DNA from: Streptomyces sp. AA1529
Lineage (GTDB): Bacteria > Actinomycetota > Actinomycetes > Streptomycetales > Streptomycetaceae
DNA length: 64,000 nucleotides
Assembly (NCBI RefSeq): GCF_000280905.1
Contig: NZ_ALAP01000048.1
Location: forward strand, 84,615-148,614
Direction of reading: 5' to 3'
Part shown: positions 1-7,666 of the stretch, piece by piece
Position numbering within the stretch: the stretch's first letter is position 1
Layout of the letters: each line of letters begins with the position of its first letter
Notes under the pieces: model-generated
Database searches by the model: none
What the model was told of the DNA's origin: nothing
The model's input: only the letters and a program-made list of their open reading frames with translations
Made by a program: the position numbers and the translations under genes

Positions 1-328
1 CCGGTTGCCGGCGCCGCGGGGAGGCGGTAGCGGGCGGCCGCTGCCCCCTCTCCGCGGCGCCGACGGCGGCGTTCCCGGCCCCCGCACCGCTCCGGCACCC
101 GCACCGCTCCGGCACCCGGCCTCCGAGACATGCCCGCGCCTCGGGAGCCGGCGGCAGGCCACGAGAGCCCCCAGCCCCCAGCCCTCGGCCCCGGCCGGCG
201 CCTGCTCCCGCGCCCCGAGGCAGGACGAGGCACGGCGCGCACCCCTCCAGCGACGATGTCCCGGGGTCTCCCACACACGGCGCGAGGCCTCCCATGGACG
301 TCCCGTGCCCCCCTCCGCACTCCGCTCC
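1..328. other. Left edge of the dnaA-dnaN intergenic region
   Basis: No convincing gene is seen here. The stretch is very G+C-rich and carries a short direct repeat (CCGCACCGCTCCGGCAC, near 79-117). Reading frames open on both strands, as is usual in Streptomyces DNA, but none has a ribosome site or recognisable family content. From gene order, the dnaA gene should lie just outside the window to the left, reading in the same direction as dnaN. Confidence 0.6.
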
Positions 329-383
329 GCAGCCGGCCCGCAGCCGGCCCGCAGCCGGCCCGCAGCCGGCCCACAGCCGGCCC
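329..383. repeat. 11-bp tandem repeat at the left end of oriC
   Basis: Five contiguous copies of GCAGCCGGCCC start at 329, 340, 351, 362 and 373. The fifth begins with A instead of G, and a degenerate sixth follows at 384. The period is about one helical turn. The rightmost copies read CCCACAGC and grade into the DnaA-box region. Confidence 0.85.
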
Positions 384-1010
384 ACAGCTGGGGACAACTC
401 TCCGAAGGCTGCTCGCTGTTCGAATCGTGGCGTGCGAGGGGCTGGAATCCACAGCAGGGAGCGGTTTGCCGCTTCCACACCCTGGGGACTCTCCTCGTTG
501 TCCCAAGGCCGTCCACAACCGCCCCGTCGTGAAGCCGGTTTGCCGAGGTCACTCGGTTGTGGACTTGTGGGCGCACGCTGTCCACATGGTGTGGAGGGGG
601 CCGCGGCCCGGCGACGAGGCCAGCAAGTTGTCCACCGGCCGCCCACAGGATGCGGGATCTTATCCCCAGTGATCGGCCTCTTCTCCACAGAACTGTCCAC
701 TGTTCGGCAACTCAACGCGCCCGCTCACCGGTCCGAGTGAAAGCCGTCACATCCAGGGCGTGGTTTGGGCTGTGGGAAAGCCGGGGAAAGCTGTGGGCGG
801 AGCTGTGGGGAAACCGCCCCTCCCTGTGGGCGGGGTGTGCAGAACTTTTCGTCGTCCACAGCGAGCCCCGCTTCCTCCACCGGTCCGCCCACAGGCGCGG
901 TGGACAAAATTTCCCGGCTGAGCTGCGGAAACGTGCTTTTCCACCGTTTCCACAAGCCCTACTACTACGACCACACAGAGAGAGCCCGGGATTCGCTTCG
1001 AAGTGGGGGC
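329..1010. other. oriC: Chromosomal replication origin (oriC), DnaA-box array
   Basis: Many 9-mers match the Streptomyces DnaA box TTGTCCACA or differ from it slightly, in both orientations. On the + strand: CCGTCCACA 509-517, CTGTCCACA 578-586, TTGTCCACC 628-636, TTATCCCCA 660-668, TTCTCCACA 681-689, CTGTCCACT 693-701, TCGTCCACA 852-860. On the - strand: near 558-566 and 899-907. Further TGTGGG/TGTGGA half-matches lie between 770 and 840. The position immediately upstream of dnaN and the long non-coding length fit Streptomyces oriC, which uses many non-consensus boxes. An 11-bp tandem array lies at its left end. Exact boundaries are inferred. Confidence 0.9.
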
Positions 1011-1146
1011 TGTGCACAACTCGGCGCCGCGCGCTCCGGACCGCACCGCACCGACTTGACCCGCACCCGCGCCCGCTGTCAGTCGGGTACGTCAGACTGG
1101 TTCCCGGCAAAGCACGAGCAGAGGCAGCAGCAGGAGGCGGCTGAAC

Positions 1147-2277
1147 GTGAAGATCCGGGTTGAACGCGATGTGCTCGCGGAGGCGGTGGCCTGGACGGCC
1201 AAGAGCCTCCCCGCCCGCCCGCCGGTGCCCGTGCTCGCGGGCCTGCTGTTGAAGGCGGACGACGGCACCCTGAGCCTCTCCGGCTTCGACTACGAGGTCT
1301 CGGCGCGGGTCTCGGTCGAGGCGGAGGTCGAGGAGGACGGCACGGTGCTGGTCTCCGGCCGGCTGCTGGCCGACATCTGCCGCGCCCTGCCCAACCGCCC
1401 CGTGGAGATCTCCACAGACGGGGTACGGGCGACCGTGGTCTGCGGCTCGTCGCGGTTCACCCTGCACACACTCCCTGTGGAGGAGTACCCGGCACTGCCC
1501 GAGATGCCGTCCGCGACCGGCACCGTCCCCGGCGAGGTCTTCGCGGCGGCGGCCCAGCAGGTCGCCATCGCGGCCGGACGGGACGACACCCTGCCGGTGC
1601 TCACCGGTGTGCGCATCGAGATCGAGGGCGACACCGTCACCCTGGCCTCCACCGACCGGTACCGCTTCGCGGTGCGCGAGTTCCTGTGGAAGCCCGAGAC
1701 GCCGGACGCCTCGGCGGTCGCCCTGGTGCCCGCCAAGACGCTGCTGGACACGGCGAAGTCGCTGAACGGGGGCGACAGCGTCACGCTGGCGCTCTCCGGC
1801 TCCGGCTCCGGTGAGGGTCTGATCGGTTTCGAGGGCGCCGGGCGGCGGACGACGACCCGGCTGCTGGAGGGCGATCTGCCCAAGTACCGCACGCTCTTCC
1901 CCACGGAGTTCAACTCCGTCGCGGTGATCGAGACGGCACCGTTCGTGGAGGCCGTCAAGCGCGTGGCGCTCGTCGCCGAGCGGAACACCCCGGTGCGGCT
2001 GAGCTTCGAGCAGGGCGTGCTCACTCTGGAGGCCGGTTCCAGCGACGATGCACAGGCTGTGGAGAGGGTCGACGCCGACCTGGACGGCGACGACATCTCG
2101 ATCGCCTTCAACCCGGGCTTCCTGCTGGAGGGGCTGAGCGCCATCGACTCGCCGGTGGCCCAGCTGTCGTTCACGACCTCGACCAAGCCCGCCCTGCTGA
2201 GCGGCCGGCCGGCCAAGGACGCCGAGGCGGACGAGGCGTACAAGTACCTGATCATGCCGGTCCGCCTCTCCGGCTGA
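1147..2277 (+). CDS. dnaN: DNA polymerase III beta subunit (sliding clamp)
   Basis: A 376-residue protein of normal family length. The dimeric ring encircles DNA and tethers the replicative polymerase and other DNA enzymes. The sequence shows the three-fold clamp layout (roughly residues 1-120, 129-245 and 248-376) and the typical actinobacterial N-terminus MKIRVERDVLAEAVAW. The GTG start at 1147 is set by AGGAGG at 1132-1137 with 9 nt spacing. It is the first gene right of oriC, as in all Streptomyces. Identification is secure. Confidence 0.98.
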   Translation: MKIRVERDVLAEAVAWTAKSLPARPPVPVLAGLLLKADDGTLSLSGFDYEVSARVSVEAEVEEDGTVLVSGRLLADICRALPNRPVEISTDGVRATVVCGSSRFTLHTLPVEEYPALPEMPSATGTVPGEVFAAAAQQVAIAAGRDDTLPVLTGVRIEIEGDTVTLASTDRYRFAVREFLWKPETPDASAVALVPAKTLLDTAKSLNGGDSVTLALSGSGSGEGLIGFEGAGRRTTTRLLEGDLPKYRTLFPTEFNSVAVIETAPFVEAVKRVALVAERNTPVRLSFEQGVLTLEAGSSDDAQAVERVDADLDGDDISIAFNPGFLLEGLSAIDSPVAQLSFTTSTKPALLSGRPAKDAEADEAYKYLIMPVRLSG

Positions 2278-2577
2278 GCGGACACCGCCCGAGGCCGCGC
2301 CCCGCGGCGGCCGGCGCGCACCGCACCGACGGCCGCACCGACGGCCGGGCCGGCGTCGGGGAGCCGCACGAGGGGCGCCGGTGACCGACCGTCGGCCCGG
2401 CGGTGCCGTGCGGCGGACGCGACCAGGCAGTGTGCGGCCCGGGCCCGGCCTCCGGCGGGCGCACACGGCGGGCGGGCGGTGCGCCCCGGGGCGTCGTACC
2501 GCCGCGCCGAACAGGGGTGCGGCAAGGCGTAGGGTCGAATGCGTACGAAACTGCGGAAACTCAGCTAAGGGGCAGTG
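2278..2577. other. dnaN-gnd intergenic region
   Basis: About 300 bases without a gene. It holds a small direct repeat (CACCGACGGCCG, near 2327-2350) and G+C-rich potential hairpins. The last 60 bases are less G+C-rich and presumably hold the gnd promoter, but I cannot define -35 and -10 boxes with confidence. Confidence 0.4.
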
Positions 2578-3516
2578 ATGGAGCTCGGTCTGGTCGGTCT
2601 CGGGAAGATGGGCGGGAACATGCGCGAGCGCATCCGCCGCGGGGGCCACACGGTCATCGGGTACGACCGGAATCCGGACATCTCCGATGTGGACAGCATC
2701 GAGGAGCTGGTGGGCTCGCTCAGCGCACCCCGCGTCGTGTGGGTGATGGTGCCGGCGGGCGCGGCGACCCAGTCGACCGTCGACCAGCTCGCCGAGCTGC
2801 TCTCGCCCGGTGACCTGGTGGTGGACGGCGGCAACTCGCGCTGGACCGACGACGAGAAGCACGCCGAGGAGCTCCGGGCCCGGCGGATCGGGTTCGTGGA
2901 CTGCGGCGTCTCCGGCGGCGTGTGGGGCCTGGAGAACGGCTACGCGCTGATGTACGGCGGCTCCGACGAGGACGTGGCGAAGGTGCAGCCGGTCTTCGAC
3001 GCGCTCAAGCCCGCGGGCGAGTTCGGCTCGGTGCACGCGGGGAAGGTCGGTGCGGGCCACTTCGCGAAGATGGTCCACAACGGCATCGAGTACGCGATGA
3101 TGCAGTCCTTCGCGGAGGGCTGGGAGCTGCTGGAGGCCGCGGACTCGGTCACCGACGTGCGCGAGGTCTTCCGCTCCTGGCAGGAGGGCACCGTCATCCG
3201 CTCCTGGCTGCTGGACCTGGCCGTCAAGGCGCTGGACAGCGACGAGCACCTGGACGCGCTGCGTGGCTACGCGGCGGACTCCGGCGAGGGCCGCTGGACG
3301 GTGGAGGCCGCGATCGACAAGGCGGTGCCGCTGCCGGCGATCACCGCGTCGCTGTTCGCGCGGTTCTCCTCCCGGCAGGAGGACTCCCCGCAGATGAAGA
3401 TGATCGCCGCGCTGCGCAACCAGTTCGGCGGGCACGCGGTCACGGCCGCGGACAAGGCCGGTGAGAAGGGCGCGGACGCACCGGGTGCCGACGTCACGCC
3501 GCCCGCGGGAGGCTGA
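2578..3516 (+). CDS. gnd: 6-phosphogluconate dehydrogenase (decarboxylating), short form
   Basis: A 312-residue enzyme that oxidises 6-phosphogluconate to ribulose 5-phosphate in the oxidative pentose phosphate pathway. The N-terminus carries the dinucleotide-binding motif GLGKMGGNM, followed by the family signature around DGGNSRW and the catalytic-helix region GHFAKMVHNGIEYAMM. The length fits the short Gnd subfamily common in actinobacteria, which is often NAD-linked. I prefer the ATG at 2578 (AAGGGG five bases upstream) over the GTG at 2575. Its place between dnaN and recF is conserved in Streptomyces. Confidence 0.95.
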   Translation: MELGLVGLGKMGGNMRERIRRGGHTVIGYDRNPDISDVDSIEELVGSLSAPRVVWVMVPAGAATQSTVDQLAELLSPGDLVVDGGNSRWTDDEKHAEELRARRIGFVDCGVSGGVWGLENGYALMYGGSDEDVAKVQPVFDALKPAGEFGSVHAGKVGAGHFAKMVHNGIEYAMMQSFAEGWELLEAADSVTDVREVFRSWQEGTVIRSWLLDLAVKALDSDEHLDALRGYAADSGEGRWTVEAAIDKAVPLPAITASLFARFSSRQEDSPQMKMIAALRNQFGGHAVTAADKAGEKGADAPGADVTPPAGG

Positions 3517-3525
3517 CGCCGGCCG

Positions 3526-4641
3526 ATGCACGTCACGCATCTCTCGCTCGCCGACTTCCGCTCGTACACCCGGGCCGAGGTGCCGCTGGCCCCGGGTGTG
3601 ACGGCGTTCCTCGGGCCGAACGGCCAGGGCAAGACGAATCTGGTGGAGGCCGTCGGCTATCTCGCCACGCTGGGCAGCCACCGGGTCTCGGCGGACGCGC
3701 CGCTGGTGCGGCAGGGTGCCGAGCGCGCCGTGGTCCGTGCCGTGGTGCGGCAGGACGAACGCGAGCAGCGGATCGAACTGGAGCTGAATCCGGGCCGCGC
3801 CAACCGGGCGCGGATCAACCGCTCGTCGCAGGTGCGGCCCCGGGATGTGCTGGGCATCCTGCGCACGGTGCTGTTCGCGCCGGAGGACCTGACGCTGGTC
3901 AAGGGCGACCCGGGCGAGCGCCGCCGCTTCGTGGACGAGCTGGTGACGGCCCGTGCGCCGCGGATGGCGGGGGTGCGGTCGGACTACGAGCGGGTGCTCA
4001 AGCAGCGCAACAGCCTGCTGAAGTCGGCAGCGATGGCCCGGCGGCACGGCGGACGCGGGGTGGACCTGTCCACGCTGGACGTGTGGGACCAGCATCTGGC
4101 GCGGGTCGGCGCGGAGTTGCTGGCGCAGCGGCTGGATCTGCTGGCGGTGCTGGGGCCGCTGGCCGACAAGGCGTACGAGCGGCTGGCGCCGGGCGGCGGC
4201 CCGGTGGCGCTGGCGTACCGGGGGCCGGTGACGGGCGCGTCCCGGGAGGAGCTGTACGCGGGGCTGGTGGCGGCGCTGGGCGAGGCGCGCAAGCAGGAGA
4301 TCGAGCGCGGGGTGACGCTGGTGGGCCCGCACCGTGACGATGTGCTGCTGCGGCTGGGCGAGTTGCCGGCGAAGGGGTACGCCAGTCACGGGGAGTCCTG
4401 GTCGTATGCGCTGGCGCTGCGGCTGGCCGCCTACGAGCTGCTCAAGAGCGAGGGGCATGAGCCGGTGCTGGTGCTGGACGACGTCTTCGCCGAGCTGGAC
4501 AGCAGGCGCCGGGCCCGGCTGGCGGAGCTGGTGGCTCCGGCCGAGCAGGTGCTGGTGACCGCGGCCGTGCCGGAGGATGTGCCGGGCGTGCTGGCGGGCG
4601 CCCGGTTCGCGGTGGCCGACGGGGAGGTGGCGCCGCTGTGA
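3526..4641 (+). CDS. recF: DNA replication and repair protein RecF
   Basis: A 371-residue SMC-like ATPase that helps load RecA at gaps and rescue stalled forks. Walker A GPNGQGKT is at residues 30-37. The ABC-type signature and a Walker B stretch VLVLDDVFAELD lie in the last quarter. The ATG start lies 9 bases after the gnd stop. The 3' end overlaps the next gene by 4 bases (GTGA), so translation is probably coupled. Confidence 0.97.
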   Translation: MHVTHLSLADFRSYTRAEVPLAPGVTAFLGPNGQGKTNLVEAVGYLATLGSHRVSADAPLVRQGAERAVVRAVVRQDEREQRIELELNPGRANRARINRSSQVRPRDVLGILRTVLFAPEDLTLVKGDPGERRRFVDELVTARAPRMAGVRSDYERVLKQRNSLLKSAAMARRHGGRGVDLSTLDVWDQHLARVGAELLAQRLDLLAVLGPLADKAYERLAPGGGPVALAYRGPVTGASREELYAGLVAALGEARKQEIERGVTLVGPHRDDVLLRLGELPAKGYASHGESWSYALALRLAAYELLKSEGHEPVLVLDDVFAELDSRRRARLAELVAPAEQVLVTAAVPEDVPGVLAGARFAVADGEVAPL

Positions 4642-5231
4642 GCGAGCAGCCGGAGGCGGTGGGCCGGCCCCCCGAGCAGGGCGGTATGGGCGGTACGGGT
4701 GAACGGAGCGAGCCGGCCGGTGCGCCGCCCGCGCCGAGCGGGGTGGATCTGGCGCGGGTCGCGCTGCGTGCGGCCAAGGAGCAGGCGCGGGCGCGGGGTG
4801 CCGAGGCGCAGCAGCGCCGGCAGGCCCGCCGGGGCGGCGGGCTGCGTTCGGGTGCGCGGCGCGACGGGCGGGATCCGCTGCCGCTGGGTGCCGCCGTCAG
4901 CAGGCTGATCGCGGAGCGCGGCTGGGAGACCCCGGCGGCGGTCGGCGGGGTGATGGGGCGCTGGCCGCAGCTGGTGGGCCAGGAGGTGGCGCAGCACTGC
5001 GAGCCGCAGCGGTACGACGAGGAGGAGCGCACGCTGCTGGTGCGCTGTGACTCGACGGCCTGGGCGACGCAGCTGCGGCTGCTGGCGCCGCGGCTGGTGG
5101 CGCGGCTGAACGAGGACCTCGGCCAGGGCACCGTGCGGATGATCAAGGTGCGGGGTCCGGAGGCCCCGCGCAAGGGGTACGGACCGCTGCGGGCGCCCGG
5201 CAGCAGGGGTCCGGGCGACACGTACGGGTGA
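4638..5231 (+). CDS. DUF721 (DciA-type) replicative helicase operator
   Basis: A 197-residue protein whose GTG start overlaps the recF stop. Residues 1-85 are low-complexity, charged and alanine-rich. The DUF721 domain follows at about 88-185, with the typical pattern WETPAAVGG..WPQLVG..VAQHCEP and a later LRLLAPRLVARLNEDLG. DUF721 proteins are the DciA family, ancestral loaders of the replicative helicase; the mycobacterial orthologue sits at the same place between recF and gyrB. Function is assigned from family knowledge and conserved position. Confidence 0.88.
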   Translation: MSEQPEAVGRPPEQGGMGGTGERSEPAGAPPAPSGVDLARVALRAAKEQARARGAEAQQRRQARRGGGLRSGARRDGRDPLPLGAAVSRLIAERGWETPAAVGGVMGRWPQLVGQEVAQHCEPQRYDEEERTLLVRCDSTAWATQLRLLAPRLVARLNEDLGQGTVRMIKVRGPEAPRKGYGPLRAPGSRGPGDTYG

Positions 5232-5517
5232 GCTCGTGAGCGGCCCGGTCGCGGTGTGTGTACGGAGTGGAACAGCCGGATACGGATCGAAGCGCTCAGT
5301 GCCACTGTGAGGCTCCTGGCCCCCCGGTCCAGATATGGGGAGTCGATGGACGCCAGTTCAGGGCGCCACATGTGGACTCAGGCACCGGCAAACCCCCATT
5401 CACGTTGCGGCCACCGGTACACTGGGGGACTACCGCACCGTTGCGGAACATGTCGAACGACGCAGCCGCTCCGCCTTGCCTTGGAGACGGCCTGTGCTGT
5501 GCCAGAAAGGGCGCTTC
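5232..5517 (+). promoter_or_regulatory. gyrB upstream leader and promoter region
   Basis: 286 bases separate the DUF721 gene from the gyrB start. A -10-like TACACT lies at 5418-5423, and the composition is less G+C-biased than its surroundings, as expected for a separate gyrB promoter. No clear -35 partner can be fixed by eye. gyrB transcription in Streptomyces responds to supercoiling, but no specific sensor site is visible. Confidence 0.35.
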
Positions 5518-7599
5518 GTGGCCGATTCCGGCGATCTCAACGAGAACGACAACCCGACTCCGCCGCAGTCCGCGGAGGAACCCCCGAACCACGGCGAGGG
5601 CGCCGGTCCGGACCCCGCGGGCGGCGGCGCTGCCGCGGCGTCGTCCGGCGCCGGGGTGCCGTCGTACGACGCGAGCGCGATCACCGTCCTGGAGGGGCTG
5701 GACGCGGTCCGCAAGCGCCCCGGTATGTACATCGGTTCGACCGGTGAGCGTGGCCTTCATCACCTGGTGTACGAGGTGGTCGACAACTCGGTCGACGAGG
5801 CGCTCGCCGGGCACGCGGACACCATCGACGTGGCGCTGCTCGCCGACGGCGGGGTGCGCGTGACCGACAACGGGCGCGGCATCCCGGTGGGCATCATCCC
5901 CTCGGAGGGGAAGCCGGCCGTCGAGGTCGTGCTGACGGTGCTGCACGCGGGCGGCAAGTTCGGCGGCGGCGGCTACGCGGTCTCCGGCGGTCTGCACGGC
6001 GTGGGCGTCTCCGTGGTGAACGCGCTGTCCAGCAAGGTCGCCGTGGAGGTCAGTACCGACGGCTACCGCTGGACGCAGGACTACAAGCTGGGCGCCCCGA
6101 CGGCTCCGCTGTCGCAGAACGAGGCCACGGACGAGACCGGCACCGTGGTCACCTTCTGGGCCGACGGGGACATCTTCGAGACGACGGACTACTCCTTCGA
6201 GACGCTCTCGCGGCGGTTCCAGGAGATGGCGTTCCTCAACAAGGGGCTGACCATCTCGCTGACGGACGAGCGCGAGGGCCACGTCGACGAGGAGGGCCGG
6301 CCCAACACGGTCCGGTACCACTACGAGGGCGGTATCGCGGACTTCGTCCGCTACCTGAACTCGCGCAAGGGCGAACTGGTCCACGACACGGTGATCTACT
6401 TCGAGGCCGAGGACGCGGAGCGGATGCTCTCGGTCGAGATCGCGATGCAGTGGAACAGCCAGTACAGCGAGGGGGTGTACTCCTTCGCGAACACGATCCA
6501 CACCCACGAGGGCGGCACCCACGAGGAGGGCTTCCGGGCCGCGCTGACCGGGCTGATCAACCGCTATGCGCGGGACCGCAGGCTGCTGCGCGAGAAGGAC
6601 GACAACCTCACCGGCGAGGACATCCGCGAGGGCCTGACCGCGATCATCTCGGTCAAGCTGGGTGAGCCGCAGTTCGAGGGCCAGACGAAGACGAAGCTGG
6701 GCAACACCGAGGCCAAGACCTTCGTCCAGAAGATCGTCCACGAGTATCTGACCGACTGGCTGGACCGGAACCCCAACGAGGCCGCGGACATCATCCGCAA
6801 GGGCATCCAGGCGGCCACGGCGCGGGTCGCCGCGCGCAAGGCGCGGGACCTGACCCGGCGCAAGGGGCTGCTGGAGACGGCGTCGCTGCCGGGCAAGCTC
6901 TCGGACTGCCAGTCCAACGACCCGGTGAAGTGCGAGATCTTCATCGTGGAGGGCGACTCGGCGGGCGGTTCGGCCAAGTCGGGCCGGGACCCGGAGTACC
7001 AGGCCATCCTGCCGATCCGCGGCAAGATCCTGAACGTGGAGAAGGCGCGGATCGACAAGGTCCTGCAGAACGCCGAGGTGCAGGCGCTGATCTCGGCGTT
7101 CGGCACGGGTGTGCACGAGGACTTCGCCATCGAGAAGCTCCGCTACCACAAGATCATTCTGATGGCGGACGCCGACGTCGACGGCCAGCACATCAACACG
7201 CTGCTGCTGACCCTGCTCTTCCGCTTCATGCGGCCGCTGGTGGAGGCCGGGCACGTCTTCCTGTCCCAGCCGCCGCTCTACAAGATCAAGTGGAGTCGGG
7301 ACGAGTACCAGTACGCGTACTCCGACCCGGAGCGCGACAGCCTCATCCAGCTCGGCCGCGAGCAGGGCAAGCGCATCAAGGACGACTCGGTGCAGCGCTT
7401 CAAGGGTCTGGGCGAGATGAACGCGGACGAGCTGCGCACCACCACCATGGACATCGAGCACCGCGTCCTGCGCCAGGTGACGCTGGACGACGCGGCCGCG
7501 GCCGACGACCTGTTCTCCATCCTGATGGGGGAGGACGTCGAAGCCCGCCGCTCGTTCATCCAGCGCAACGCCAAGGACGTCCGCTTCCTCGACATCTGA
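5518..7599 (+). CDS. gyrB: DNA gyrase subunit B
   Basis: A 693-residue ATPase subunit of the type IIA topoisomerase that introduces negative supercoils. The GHKL ATPase shows VVDNSVDEALAGH, DNGRGIPVG and GGLHGVGVSVVNALS. The TOPRIM domain shows EGDSAGGSAK and DADVDGQHI. The protein ends in the conserved KDVRFLDI. I choose the GTG at 5518 (MADSGDLNEN) because it matches the usual Streptomyces N-terminus and has GAAAGG upstream; the same frame stays open back to 5335 with no family content. It is followed by gyrA after 67 bases. Confidence 0.97.
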   Translation: MADSGDLNENDNPTPPQSAEEPPNHGEGAGPDPAGGGAAAASSGAGVPSYDASAITVLEGLDAVRKRPGMYIGSTGERGLHHLVYEVVDNSVDEALAGHADTIDVALLADGGVRVTDNGRGIPVGIIPSEGKPAVEVVLTVLHAGGKFGGGGYAVSGGLHGVGVSVVNALSSKVAVEVSTDGYRWTQDYKLGAPTAPLSQNEATDETGTVVTFWADGDIFETTDYSFETLSRRFQEMAFLNKGLTISLTDEREGHVDEEGRPNTVRYHYEGGIADFVRYLNSRKGELVHDTVIYFEAEDAERMLSVEIAMQWNSQYSEGVYSFANTIHTHEGGTHEEGFRAALTGLINRYARDRRLLREKDDNLTGEDIREGLTAIISVKLGEPQFEGQTKTKLGNTEAKTFVQKIVHEYLTDWLDRNPNEAADIIRKGIQAATARVAARKARDLTRRKGLLETASLPGKLSDCQSNDPVKCEIFIVEGDSAGGSAKSGRDPEYQAILPIRGKILNVEKARIDKVLQNAEVQALISAFGTGVHEDFAIEKLRYHKIILMADADVDGQHINTLLLTLLFRFMRPLVEAGHVFLSQPPLYKIKWSRDEYQYAYSDPERDSLIQLGREQGKRIKDDSVQRFKGLGEMNADELRTTTMDIEHRVLRQVTLDDAAAADDLFSILMGEDVEARRSFIQRNAKDVRFLDI

Positions 7600-7666
7600 C
7601 GTCGGCCCCTGGCCGCCGCGCCGGGACCCGAAGCGCCGCACACAGACAAGGACTTGATCTTTCACC

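Noticed and set aside
712..4458. Very long open frame on the minus strand opposite dnaN, gnd and recF (over 1200 codons)
   Set aside because: High G+C DNA keeps the opposite frames free of stops. The translation is low-complexity and Arg/His/Gln-rich, with no ribosome site or family motif, and the + strand genes are certain.
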